From NCBI GenBank assembly GCA_033439295.1, contig JAVTLE010000001.1:1364001-1428000 (forward strand): 64,000 bases of DNA. The letters are read 5' to 3'. The number at the start of each line of letters is the position of its first letter. The stretch's first letter is position 1. The notes beneath the pieces were generated by a model that searched no databases, was not told the origin of the DNA, and worked only from the letters and a program-made list of their open reading frames with translations. The DNA is from Deuterostichococcus epilithicus (lineage: Eukaryota; Chlorophyta; Trebouxiophyceae; Prasiolales; Stichococcaceae). Below are positions 56,201 to 64,000 of this stretch, piece by piece. The position numbers were made by a program, and so were the translations under genes.

Positions 56201-59200
56201 GGCGCTGCTCGCGGACGACACCATCGCCTGGACGCCCGCCCTGGCCCAGCAGGTGACGCATCCAGCTCTGTCTGTGCTCATTTGTCACCGTAGCTGCACT
56301 CACGCTCGTTGGGGTTCCTCTCTTCACATGCCTGCACCCTCGCTGGTCGTGGCTTCTGCCAACTGGTGCAATGCGTGGTCCTCGTGGCAGACTATGATGC
56401 AGGAAAAGAGTGAATACTGTGATCGGGACAAAGCAAAGCCATGCCCATGCCTCAAAACCGGTTTGCTGGGCTCTTGCGTGCAGCTGGCGCAAGTGGCGGA
56501 GTGGCGGGCGGCACTTTGGCGCCTCTGCCACGGCCCCCTGGCACCTGTATCCGGGGCGGCGCCACTGCCACTGGACCTGGAGGGCCTGGCATTTGTGGCG
56601 CTGCGGCTGCAGCGTGCGCTGTCGGGCCTAGCAGCGCAGCTGCCTGAGGCGACCTTCGACCCACAAGGTGACGAGTGCACTATCGCGTTCAGATGCGACA
56701 TCCGACAGCTGGTCTTCTCTGGCGCATGTGCAGCGCTCGACGGACTGTGCTCTCTGGAGTAGGATAGGAGTCATGCAGGGAAGGGGCACGCGGAGGGGAG
56801 AGGCGAAGCACGCGGAGGGACAACACTGGACAGGAAGGCCGCACAAAGTGCTGGTCGCTGCTTCACTGCTTGATGGCATGGTTTACAGCCTGGGCAACCC
56901 AGTCGTGCTCGACGCGATTGCATCTGTTGTCAGAACGCTCTGAACGGAGGATTGCGTCGCTCTGCTCAGGCCGGCTGCGGCACGCTCTGGGGTCGATGCT
57001 GGCGGCGCTGGGGCTGGGCGAGGGGCCGCCGCCGCCGCCGCTGGTGTGGCGCGCCGCCGGCCACCCGCAGCTGCCGGCCACGCTCGCGCTTGCGCAGCTG
57101 CAGGCGCAGCTGCATGCTGCCGCCGCCTCCCCGGGGTGCGACACGCCGGCTGGGCTCCCGACATAAACCCAAGTACAGCCGACAGTAACGTGCTGGCCTT
57201 GTGCACACTTGTGGACATGTCAAGTACAGTGGCTGTTGACGAGAGGCGGCTGACGCCAAATGCTGCGTCCCGTGTGGACCAGCATCTGGCTGCAGGTCAG
57301 CATCGTCATCAGCTGCTTTGCTTGATGACTTTACATTCAGCATATGTCCTGCCTTCACCAATGATAGTTGTCAACCCAGCTGCCGCCCGCCCCCGCAGGG
57401 CCGTTGTCAGCGACGGCGACGCGCACCTCATGGCGGATGGCGACAAGCCGGGCGTGCCGCGCGCAGAAGCCGTTGCCGCACTGCTTGCTGCCAACGCGGG
57501 CCTGAAGGCTGCACTGGCGGAGGGCCTCGCGCTGTTTGCGCTGGCGGCGGCGAACCCGGCGGGCATGGGCGGCGGCGGCCGCAGCGGGGCAGCGAAGCCT
57601 GACCCGGCCTCTGCGCAGCAGCTGGCGGAGGCGCTGCTGGCGGAGGTCGCCGCCCGCCGCGAGCGGGTGCGTGTGTGCCCCAAGAGTGCCTTGGCTGCCC
57701 CAGCTCATCGGGCATTAGAAGCAGAAGGCCTCCTTTGCCAGACGATGGCATTGCACAACGCAGATCTGCTCCCAGGCTGCCTTGGATGTGCCAATGGTCT
57801 GGCAAAGGAGGCTCGAAGAATTGAGAGCCTCGCGAGAATTCGACACGAGTGATGTACATCATCCGTTGTCTCTTCACACGCTGAAACATTCTTGAGTTCG
57901 AAGAGCTAAAACCTCGCGAGAATCCGACACGAATATTGTACATCATCCTTTCCTCCTTCAAAACCTGTCACTTGCTTGGTTGATGCCAGCAGTCTCCGCA
58001 GCATCAGCTTGACACGGAGTGAGTCGATGTCCCCTGTGGTGCATCAGGCGGCGGCCGACGCGGAAGCTGCAGAAGGCGCACCGCTGCCGGCGGACACGCT
58101 AGCAGCGGGCTGCCAGCCGGTGCGACAGCTGGGGCGGCTGCCGGAGCTGCTGCCGCCGCGGCTGCTGGCGCATGCATCTGTACGCGCCATGCAGCGGCCG
58201 CTGCTGCGGCTGTCGGTGAGGCTTGCTGGGTGTTTAACCAACTGCCTGGACAAGCTGCAGTTGATCATGCAGAAAGGGTCAACCCCTCCATCAGGTTCGA
58301 AAGCATGATCAGCTCCCACGCCGCCAGGCTTCATCCTGAGAGTGCCTGACGCCCGCTGCACTGCACACTTCTCAAAGCAAAGTCGTGTCCTGACCGGCTG
58401 AGAGCTCACAACCTGTACCACTGCTGTGCAGTCACTGGAGCACGCCGCGAGGCACGCGGCGCTGCTGCTGCAGTTGCAGCACCTGGCGTCGCGACTCGTG
58501 GCCGGCGGCGCGGCGGCCGAGGTTCCGCCGCAGGCCCNGGAGGCTGCGCAGGNGGCTGTCGAAGCGGCGCTGCGCGGCGGCGCCTTCGGCAGCCCCGCGT
58601 CGCCGCTGCAGCTGGCGCCGCTGCAGTGCCTCGCCTGGGCGCTGGACGCCGCCCGCCACGATCCAGCGCAGGTCCGGCTCTGTCTCGACCCTAATTTGAT
58701 ACGTAAGTATGCCCTGTACGTCGGAGGATTCTGTGCGACTTAGACAGAATGGCTTAGGGCCTCTGACGACAGATTTCGTTACCGCATGCTTCGCGGTCTG
58801 CTGTGGGCACACGGCTGCCTGTCTGCTGGAGCTTGCAATCTTCCTGCATCTTTCCTGCATGAGCCCTGCATCGACATGGCGCAGGAAGTGCAGAGCTGTC
58901 TTGCTGGCAGTGTCAGCCAAGGCTGCTCGCAGCTTCACCCCGTAGTCTCGCAGGGCCCCTGCAGCATCGTCAAGACCTCAGCTTCACTTCTCTCATGTGG
59001 TGACCGTCTTAGTGGGCACAGCGACATCGCTAATCCGGCTACGTCTGGCTCATCACGTCTGGCTCATCAAATTTCGCAAACCCTGCAAGCAGGGCATGCA
59101 GGCGCTGGCGCAGCAGCTGCCAGAGGCGCTGCACGAGCTGTGGTTCCGCTGGCATGCCGCGGCCGCCACCGCGGACGCCTCTGCCGCCTCGCCGGGTGGC

Positions 59201-62200
59201 GGCGCAGCATCGGCAGCAGCCGGCGGCGCTGCGNACCCGCCGGGCACGGCGGCACGCAGCTCGCTGCTGGCGGGGCTCACCGGCAGCGGAGCAGACGCCA
59301 TCGCGGTGGACGTGTCGGCCTGGCCGGCTCGGGTGCTGCAGCTGCGCCTCGCGGCGCGCCATGCCGCCAGGTTGCCGCTCTCATGCTGCTGATGCTGGTG
59401 TCTTGCTGCCCTGGCGCCGCGGTGCAGGACATGCGCCTGATCAATTGACTACAAGTCTGTTCAGATTGAACTGACTGAGGCCCGAGCAGGCCCGGCTCGC
59501 CCTCTCTCGCTTGCATCGATCGTCCTGGTTAGCTTGCATCGGTGGTCAGGTCGAAGGGTGTTTTGCTGGAGATCTCATTGCGGAGGGCTGCACCATGGCG
59601 CCTGCAGGCTGGGCACGCGACGCGGGCTGGCGGAGCTGCGGGCAGAGTCGGCGCGCGACTGGGCGGCGCTGGCGGCGCTGCNGCAGCAGCTGCTGGCGGC
59701 GCACCTGCCCAGCCTGCCGGACGCTGGAGCGCGCGCTGCGGCCGCGGAGGCGCTTGCTCAGCTCGCGAACGCGGCGCAGCATCCGGCGGCACCCGCGGCT
59801 GCGGATCTCAGGTGCGACAGCACTGCGAGGCACACATCAGCCAGGTCGATCCATCCTACTGACTTCTCGACAGTCTGCCATGCCTGCGCTGCCCATTTGC
59901 AGCTGTTGCTTGCTGGCAGTCCACCTGCAAACTCTGGGCTGTGCTTGCAGCGCGCTCGCGAGCCTGCCGCAGCTGCTGGCGACCTCGCAGCACGCCGCCT
60001 TCCAGCGCGTCCTGATGCCGCTGCTGCTGCCCTGCTTGGCGGGTGTCACCCAGCATCTGGCTGGGCAGCCCAGCGACCAACAGCTCCAGGTGCGCAAGCC
60101 GGCTGCCCTTCTGCCTCGCCAATTCTTATCTGCGCAAAGTGACAGCCAAATTAGAACCCCCGAGGGCGACGCTAGGGTAACCGCCAGGGTGCGGCACCTT
60201 TCGCGGCTGGCCTTGAACTTCAGGCATGCTGTCTTGCAGCCCCCTACTCCTGCGCTGACGCCGATGCACGTTGTTGCGCAGGACCTGGCACGGCGCGGCA
60301 GGGTGTGGGCGCTGCTGGGCGCCGCGCGGCTGGCGCTGGTGGCGCNGGCGCCCGGCGTCGACCCCGCGGCAAAGTACGGCCTGCAGCGGGCGCACCTGCT
60401 GCGCCGCCTCGCCGAGGAGCTGGGCCCCGAGCTGCAGGTGGGGCCTGTGCATTAAGTCGATCGGTATCGGGCAAGTAACATATCGCATTTGAGGGCCATA
60501 GGTATGTTTCAGTGCGACACTCTCCTGTAGCAGCATTGCGGCGGGCAGCCCAGTGCCATGCAGACGCAGGCCAGGCGTCTGTGCCGGTGTTGAAATGCCA
60601 CCGTCAGGGCGCAAAATTGCGCCTGCATGGCTGATGATGGCCGTCGCAATGCAGCGGCACTGCATCTGCACTCACAACCACCGTCTTGACATCTGCGTCG
60701 GACTAGAGCGGGCCAGGTTGTGTCAGCCGCTGTTTCCCAGAATTTCGTTGAAAGATCAATGAAGACCAAATCGCATAATCAGGAATGCATGCCAGCGAGG
60801 CTCGCCTTTCCGTGAGGCCGTGTGGAAGTCGCCTTTGACTGGAGGCAGGAGGTATCAAGCTGCGGCGGTGTCGGGCCTAGGAAGGGCTCCTGAGCTGGAC
60901 CCAACAGCAACTGCGCCATTGCATGGTGCAGATCGGCCCAACCATTAATAACATCATGAACTCGTTCTCCAGGTCCGCGAGGCGCTGCTGGCGCTGCCGG
61001 GCGGCGCATCCGAGGCGGCCGCAGCGGCAGGCCTCCGCGCCAGGATCGAGGACTTGCAGCGTCAGGCGGACGCGCTGGAAGGGCGGGCGGTGCCGCGGCC
61101 GGCGCCGTCGCAGTACGCACGCCTCGCGACGGAGGCGGCGGCTTTCGTCGCCGGCGCCGGCTCGCCGGAGCGTGTTGTAACGCTGGTCGCCGCCCTGGAG
61201 GTGGGCTGCACGTTGGTGCCGCCTGCTCTTGGGTTTCATCGCTGCGAGTCGTTATCTGCACTCATAGGTCGCAAGTGCTGTCCAGGACGACAAGCATCCT
61301 TGTGTGACGTGTGCCCTCCTGACGCGGCATGCTCCACTCGATCCTGATTCTCTCGAACATGCTGCTTCAGGAGGGCACACAACACATAAGGATGCTTGTG
61401 TATCTCATGTATTTCGCTTTGAACCTTTGACAAGCCCTTGGCGACACCCTGCTCGCCACAGGAGGGGCAGCTTTGCGGCGCCGCAGGGGCCCAATGCACT
61501 ACATAAACTGTCCATAAGTAAAACTCACTGTCGACATCCGGCAACGCCTTTGCCACACCCTGCAGGAGGGGCAGGCTGGCGTCGCCGCAGAGGCGTGGTG
61601 CAGCAACGCCGTGGCGTGGGCGGCGCGCCTGGCCGACAGCCACCCCGGGTACCGCGACCTGACGCAGCCGGTCGCGCTGGCGGTGGCGGAGGCTTGTCGC
61701 GGCCTGGCCATGCTGGCGGCGCACGCCGCCATCGCCTCGCCCGCCGGGCTGCGCGGGTCTGGGACGGGGCCCAGCCCTGCGGCGCGCCTGGCCGCGACGC
61801 TGGCGNCGCTCATGGCCTTCCCGCGGGCGGCGGGGGCCGGCAGCGGCGCAGTCGCGGACCTGGGCAGCTCGGAAGCGCAGGGGCTGGTCGCTCGACTGGC
61901 GGTCGCCTCCACGCAGGTCCGCATCCTGGCGCTTCGTTTTGTGCTCTTGATATGATTTGGATCTGGTCATGGCGCATGTGATCTCATGGATGAGCCTCCC
62001 AGGGGTGCATACCAACTTGCGTGTCAACTGCCCTGACGCCGGGGCACAGCAGGACTGTCTGCCGTGCACATCTGTTGCTCGGACCTGTGCTGCTGCATGG
62101 CTGGCGCGCCTGCTCTGCTTGACAGCTGCTCTGCATCACCCCTTGCAGGATGGCAAGGCCGGCGAGGTGGCGGCGTACAGGGCGCGGCTGCAGCTGCTGC

Positions 62201-64000
62201 AGGCGGCGCTGCACGCTGCGGTGCGGTCCGCGCAGCTGTCCGGGCACGGCAGCGCCGCCGGCTCCTTGGCCCAGGTGCGCTCTGTCACGCACTACATCCA
62301 CGCCCTAAAACTGCTCACTTCGCCTGACTGCACAGAGGGCACTGCTACATTTGCCAATGCTGCATCTGCCGAGCAGCACCGTGCGCGGTCGAGCATCGCC
62401 CAGCGCCTAGACGTCGGCGGCCGGCATCGCAGAATTTCGGATGATGAGCAGTGTGTGCCGCCCGGATCGCAGCGCCTGCTGGCGGCATTCGTGGCGGCGT
62501 GGAGCGAGGTCAAGGCGGCGCAGGAGGCTAAGGCGGCTGAGGAAGCGGAGCTGTTCAAGACCAAGACACGCTCCACCGACATCGCCACCGAGGAGGTGCC
62601 TTTCCTGTGGATCTGGCAACCCATTTTGCACTGAGGGCGCATGCCCGGTCAACAGTAGCGGTACTGGCGATGACGGTGTGTGACTGTATCACACCTGTCA
62701 TCGCCTGTGTCACCTGGCTCATCGAAAGGTCACGCACCACGATGAACTCCATCCACTGGATGGTTTTGATTTGACTGTTGATTGCGCTTGGTGCTACTGG
62801 CACCCCGTTGAGGCTCCTCTAGATTAAAAGGCTGCCGCACACGACCAGGACCCTTTCTATAACAATCCTGCAAACTCTGGCAGACGTTTGTGGCAAAAGA
62901 GGAGGGAGCGTCCTGCCAGGCGGCATGCGCGGACCACTGTCATGCATTCAAGGAAGCTGACACTTGTGAATTCCGCGACATCCCCACAGGAGGAGGAGGA
63001 GGCCTCCTACCAGGCGGCGTTCCCGGACCACTTCGCCGACTTCGAGGACGTGGCCACCCTTGAGGACGAGGTGGTGCCTACAAACCTGGAGACGGACGGG
63101 CGGCGGCCGGTGGTGGCCGGCGGCGCCGTGGCCAGCGAGGCGGAAGCGGGAAGCTCCGCGGCGGCGTCGCTGCTGGGCGGCCGGCAGCTGCGCCAGCTGG
63201 TCCGCCTGCATGACAGGTGAGGCATTTCCTGCTGCCCTTGCATGAATTGGGTAATTCGTGGTGCAAGATTTGGACGCTGCACATCTGCAGCCCTCCTGCA
63301 GCGGGCAGCCCGCCTGCACGACAGGAGTTAAGCCCATATCTGGTTTCCCTGCGCAAGGAGGTAGACACTGTGATGTGCAGAAGGTCGCAACAGTACACCT
63401 GCCGATGGAGTCTGACATCCACCGGTCGTGACCTCCTTTACTCAGCAGTCGAACCTGCGCTGCTGACTGGACCTCTGCCAGCAATGTTCATCTTCGACGC
63501 TCAGGCTCTTCAATGCCGCCGGCGCTGAGGAGCCGGAGCAGGCTGCCGCCGCCTTTGAGGCCGCGTACGACCTCGGAGCGCAGCTGCTGCGGGATGCGCA
63601 CGGCGCGTCAAGTTCGTCACTCGACGCTGACCTGGCGACAGGGCACCTGATGCGGCTGGCGCGCGAGCATGCCGGCCTGGCGCGGCCGCCTGCCGCCACG
63701 CCTGATGCAAGTCTGCCACTACATGGAATCGGTACTTTTTCCATCGCACTTCGTGTACTCGCGCGCTCCAACATGCTCGCATCACGACTTCAGTTCGACC
63801 GGCTTCTCAACTTCTGCATACAGCACAGTTTCGACTCGAGCGGCGGAATTGTGCCGTATGCAGAGATTGAGAACCCATGTTGCCGTCTCGGTGGCACACC
63901 ACTCTGCGCATGAAGCGAGCTGACAACCTAGTTGACCAATAAGTTGAGGCATGTCTGATTTCATGACCTGGGGCTCCAGATCTACTGCGCTTGGCTGGCT
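33455..64000 (+). CDS. MDN1: Midasin (Rea1), AAA+ ATPase of 60S subunit maturation; 3' part beyond right edge
   Basis: Dynein-like giant ATPase that pulls assembly factors (Ytm1, Rsa4) off pre-60S particles in nucleolus and nucleoplasm. The start at 33455 (MSEPKRGADWDRFDW) follows a T-run, and exon 1 ends at 33586. More than 50 exons of about 60-670 bp span over 30 kb. Order: N-terminal helical domain (33455-about 35050), six AAA+ modules in one chain (35247-about 54080, listed separately), then an Ala/Leu-rich helical linker (about 54604 to the edge). The last exon visible starts near 63980. The acidic D/E-rich region and C-terminal MIDAS domain are not reached. Family hallmarks: GPPGSGKS, VGETGTGKT twice, GPTSSGKTS, GSPGVGKTS and GGPASGKTS as Walker A, LDELNLAPSEVLEALNR-type Walker B, and FRSRFLE / LNRFS arginine fingers. 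Introns at about 37263, 41879 and 42220 use GC donors. Single ambiguous bases occur at 55417, 58539, 58553, 59234, 59682, 60346 and 61806. Introns hold decayed exon copies (see findings). Confidence 0.97.
35247..37627 (+). other. Midasin module AAA1
   Basis: Begins TVERNLQAAALALCQQQPLL. Walker A GPPGSGKSAIL is split by the 35490-35875 intron. The switch segment is TIDDQMDAKSLLGAYVCTA (about 35945-36000) and the Walker B is degenerate-looking, LLVEDIDTAPPEVLAALAPL (about 36307). The small domain exon ends NFSIRDIIKWCRRMQ at 37262, where a GC donor follows. Walker B reads ED-I-D rather than the DELNL of modules 3-5. Confidence 0.9.
38110..41083 (+). other. Midasin module AAA2
   Basis: Walker A VGETGTGKTALVQHL at about 38266-38310. 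LNLSQQTDSSDLLGGFRPVE is at about 38720-38780. A charged insert with a nuclear-localisation-like RPQKRARLK lies at about 39205. Walker B is split exactly at the DE/VN boundary (WLLLDE to 39673, VNLAPPEALQ from 39933). Sensor and arginine-finger exon DLPAQLRNRFTEVWVGEPG is at about 40395-40445. The lid exon is 40859-41083. Confidence 0.95.
41215..41262 (+). repeat. Copy of the end of a midasin AAA2 exon in the following intron
   Basis: GGCACCTGCTGCCCGGCGTG, then ACTAGACTCAAGGT, repeats the last 35 bp of the exon ending near 41083, about 165 bp downstream. A GT follows at the matching donor position. Confidence 0.8.
42453..42950 (+). repeat. Decayed partial copies of the AAA3 Walker B exon in flanking introns
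   Basis: The exon is 42652-42797. Copies: 42453-42480 (GTAGCTACGTGACGGAC), 42550-42604 (GGGCAGCCATGTGCCGGACG, continuing through CTGGCCTTTCGAGGGG) and about 42898-42940 (TTGGCGCCCAGCGGGG through AAGGCGCTCAACTG). Each matches part of the exon at about 75-90% by eye. None has both splice sites and frame, so they are not usable exons. Confidence 0.8.
43391..43450 (+). repeat. Decayed copy of the AAA3 exon that codes LLDDNRELYVPELREAV
   Basis: The exon starts at 43518. The copy at 43391-43450 reads CAGGCTGCAGGACGACAATC then GTGCCGGAGCTGCACGA, preserving even the acceptor AG. It is about 80% identical over some 55 bp and sits 127 bp upstream in the same intron. Confidence 0.85.
44254..44305 (+). 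repeat. Decayed copy of a midasin AAA3 lid exon start
   Basis: CGACTGGCAGCGGTGCTGGC, then AGAGCGACTG, copies the exon at about 44353-44400 (GACGGCTACGCGGTGCTGGC, then GGAGCGGCTG) some 95 bp upstream of it. Confidence 0.7.
44653..48266 (+). other. Midasin module AAA4
   Basis: GIVWTPGMRRMYSLLERC at about 44750-44800. Walker A VGETGTGKTTVCQAAAAAAG at about 45074-45130. NCNQHTEASDFLGSFRPTR ends near 45209. An Ala-rich insert lies at 45402-45600. Walker B MILVDELNLAEDAVIERLN is at about 46303-46358. GFRLVATMNPG ends near 46855, and ELSPALANRFTTIWVPAIHD is at about 47250-47310. Lid exons run to 48266. A degenerate copy of the Walker B exon follows in the intron (46428-46498). Confidence 0.95.
46428..46498 (+). 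repeat. Decayed copy of the AAA4 Walker B exon in the following intron
   Basis: Begins GACGAGCTCGACCTGGCTGA and ends GTTCCGCTGCACAGAAG. The true exon end (from about 46315) reads GACGAGCTCAACCTAGCGGA and is followed by GGTGCCGCTGCTCTGAAAA, so the copy includes both the exon end and the start of the intron. About 75% identity. Confidence 0.85.
49280..49343 (+). repeat. Three tandem copies of a 21-bp unit
   Basis: Unit ACCTGTCAATCCTCTTTNNNN occurs three times (starts about 49280, 49301, 49322) right after the donor of the AAA5 Walker B exon. It is a pyrimidine-rich intronic minisatellite. Confidence 0.85.
49386..49445 (+). repeat. Decayed copy of the end of the AAA5 Walker B exon
   Basis: GTGCTGGAGGCCTGAACGTG, then GTGCTGGACCACAGAGAGAG, followed by GTGAGC, copies the exon end at 49232-49274 with its donor. 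It lies about 165 bp downstream, just beyond a 21-bp triple repeat. Confidence 0.85.
51364..54080 (+). other. Midasin module AAA6 (Walker B lacks the catalytic Asp-Glu)
   Basis: Walker A VGGPASGKTSLARSAAALAG at 51466-51523. VEVALSAGSDTADLLGGFEQ is at about 51825-51885. Insert exons are about 52173-52370 and 52644-52821. The Walker B position reads WVLLRGANLAAPAVLDRLNS (about 53056-53115), so RGAN replaces the DELN of modules 3-5. SRAMRNRGVEIFLLPEA is at about 53757-53810. This module probably binds but does not hydrolyse nucleotide. Confidence 0.93.
57728..57812 (+). other. Intronic fold-back hairpin, candidate small-RNA precursor
   Basis: Arm GCCTCCTTTGCCAGAC (57728-57743) and its near continuation to 57750 pair with 57789-57812 (TCTGGCAAAGGAGGC). 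That is about 23 pairs with one bulge, and weaker pairing extends into the 38-nt interior. It lies in a midasin linker intron, next to an 84-bp tandem repeat. It could be a pre-miRNA-like hairpin or the terminal inverted repeats of a tiny fold-back element. Confidence 0.55.
57813..57960 (+). repeat. 84-bp tandem repeat, about 1.8 copies
   Basis: CCTCGCGAGAAT occurs at 57828 and 57912, each followed by CGACACGA and TGTACATCATCC. Both units are preceded by TCGAAGA. It lies directly after the hairpin at 57728-57812, in the same midasin intron. Confidence 0.8.
61290..61399 (+). other. Long intronic hairpin, strong small-RNA precursor candidate
   Basis: The 5' arm 61290-61334 (starts ACAAGCATCCTTGTGTG, contains GTGTGCCCTCCTGA) pairs with 61355-61399 (contains TCAGGAGGGCACAC, ends AAGGATGCTTGT). 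By hand count there are about 40 pairs of 45, two of them G-U, and four or five scattered mismatches, around a 20-nt loop. It lies inside the midasin intron between exons ending near 61200 and starting near 61574. Size and shape fit an algal or plant pre-miRNA; a MITE-like fold-back element is the alternative. Confidence 0.65.
61440..61490 (+). repeat. Decayed copy of an acceptor and exon start, midasin linker
   Basis: GGCGACACCCTGCTCGCCAC, then AGGAGGGGCAGC and a GGCGCCGCAGG block, copies the region around the exon starting near 61574 (GCCACACCCTGCAGGAGGGG, then CAGGCTGGCGTCGCCGCAGA), about 115 bp upstream. Confidence 0.75.
62666..62705 (+). other. Short perfect-stem hairpin in midasin intron
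   Basis: GGCGATGACGGTGTG (62666-62680) pairs with CACACCTGTCATCGCC (62690-62705), 15 pairs with one bulge and a 9-nt loop. It lies about 70 bp after a linker exon. Function unknown. Confidence 0.5.
62897..62957 (+). repeat. Decayed copy of a midasin linker exon start
   Basis: AGAGGAGGGAGCGTCCTGCC, then AGGCGGCATGCGCGGACCAC, copies the exon at about 62990-63050 (GAGGAGGAGGCCTCCTACCA, then GGCGGCGTTCCCGGACCACT), about 95 bp upstream of it. Confidence 0.8.
63300..63335 (+). repeat. Decayed copy of a midasin linker exon end
   Basis: GGGCAGCCCGCCTGCACGAC, then AGGAGTT, resembles the exon end at about 63190-63225 (GCCAGCTGGTCCGCCTGCAT, then GACAGGTGAG), about 110 bp downstream. Short match, so weaker than the others. 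Confidence 0.55.

Larger units (their letters stand above)
54604..64000 (+). other. Midasin linker domain exons (incomplete)
   Basis: A series of exons coding Ala/Leu/Arg-rich helices, for example 54604-about 54900, about 55038-55710, 56120-56251, 56485-56667, 56975-57160, about 57400-57665, 58050-58215, 58433-58690, 59090-59380, 59625-59810, 59950-60085, 60280-60435, 60975-61200, 61574-61915, 62150-62275, 62465-62595, 62990-63215, 63500-63705 and 63980-. They contain no recognisable motif, as expected for the fast-evolving midasin linker. Assignment rests on position after AAA6 and uninterrupted exon-intron structure. Borders are approximate. Confidence 0.75.

Noticed and set aside
1-64000. 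Transposons, LTR or virus-like elements, CRISPR arrays
   Set aside because: No reverse transcriptase, integrase, transposase or capsid-like reading frame, no long terminal repeats and no regularly spaced direct repeats were seen. The only repeats are the short ones listed.

Overview
The window is nuclear DNA from a unicellular green alga. The coding sequence is very GC-rich and biased to Ala, Gly, Arg and Leu codons. Genes are packed on both strands and cut by many introns of about 60-600 bp, mostly GT-AG with an unusual share of GC-AG. The gene set is a eukaryotic core set with plant-like features (single-DP-partner E2F, plant-type bZIP, Fpg/Nei glycosylase). A Chlorella-like trebouxiophyte is my best guess; this is inference, as no organellar, rRNA or marker gene is present. 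No rRNA, convincing tRNA, CRISPR, transposon ORF or virus-like element was seen.

Layout, left to right: (1) <1-3801 minus, cytosolic phenylalanyl-tRNA synthetase beta chain, running off the left edge. (2) 4283-6806 plus, ribosomal protein eS1 (RPS3a), eight exons, sharing a 481-bp divergent upstream region with (1). (3) 7377-11300 plus, a bZIP transcription factor of algal type. (4) 12170-16443 plus, a multi-exon gene I do not recognise, bracketed by two copies of a short repeat. (5) 17096-20796 minus, an Fpg/Nei DNA glycosylase with two C-terminal SAP motifs. (6) 21395-23892 minus, an E2F transcription factor. (7) 23997-29534 minus, a large protein with a disordered N-terminal half and a probable beta-propeller, only 104 bp upstream of E2F on the same strand. 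(8) 30055-32710 minus, a nucleotide-sugar transporter of the SLC35A type. (9) 33455->64000 plus, midasin (MDN1/Rea1), the giant six-module AAA+ ATPase of 60S ribosome maturation. It fills nearly half the window and is still in its linker domain at the right edge.

Themes: several genes serve growth and translation (tRNA charging, 40S subunit protein, 60S maturation factor) or S-phase and genome upkeep (E2F, base-excision repair glycosylase, possibly the large propeller protein). They sit side by side but nothing shows that they form one system.

The most unusual material is in the introns. Midasin introns repeatedly carry decayed partial copies ('echoes') of the neighbouring exon. Two, perhaps three, intronic fold-back hairpins have the shape of small-RNA precursors. 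At least six introns need a GC donor to keep family-conserved residues or the reading frame, and a perfect 32-bp tandem duplication in the glycosylase gene has copied its own splice donor.
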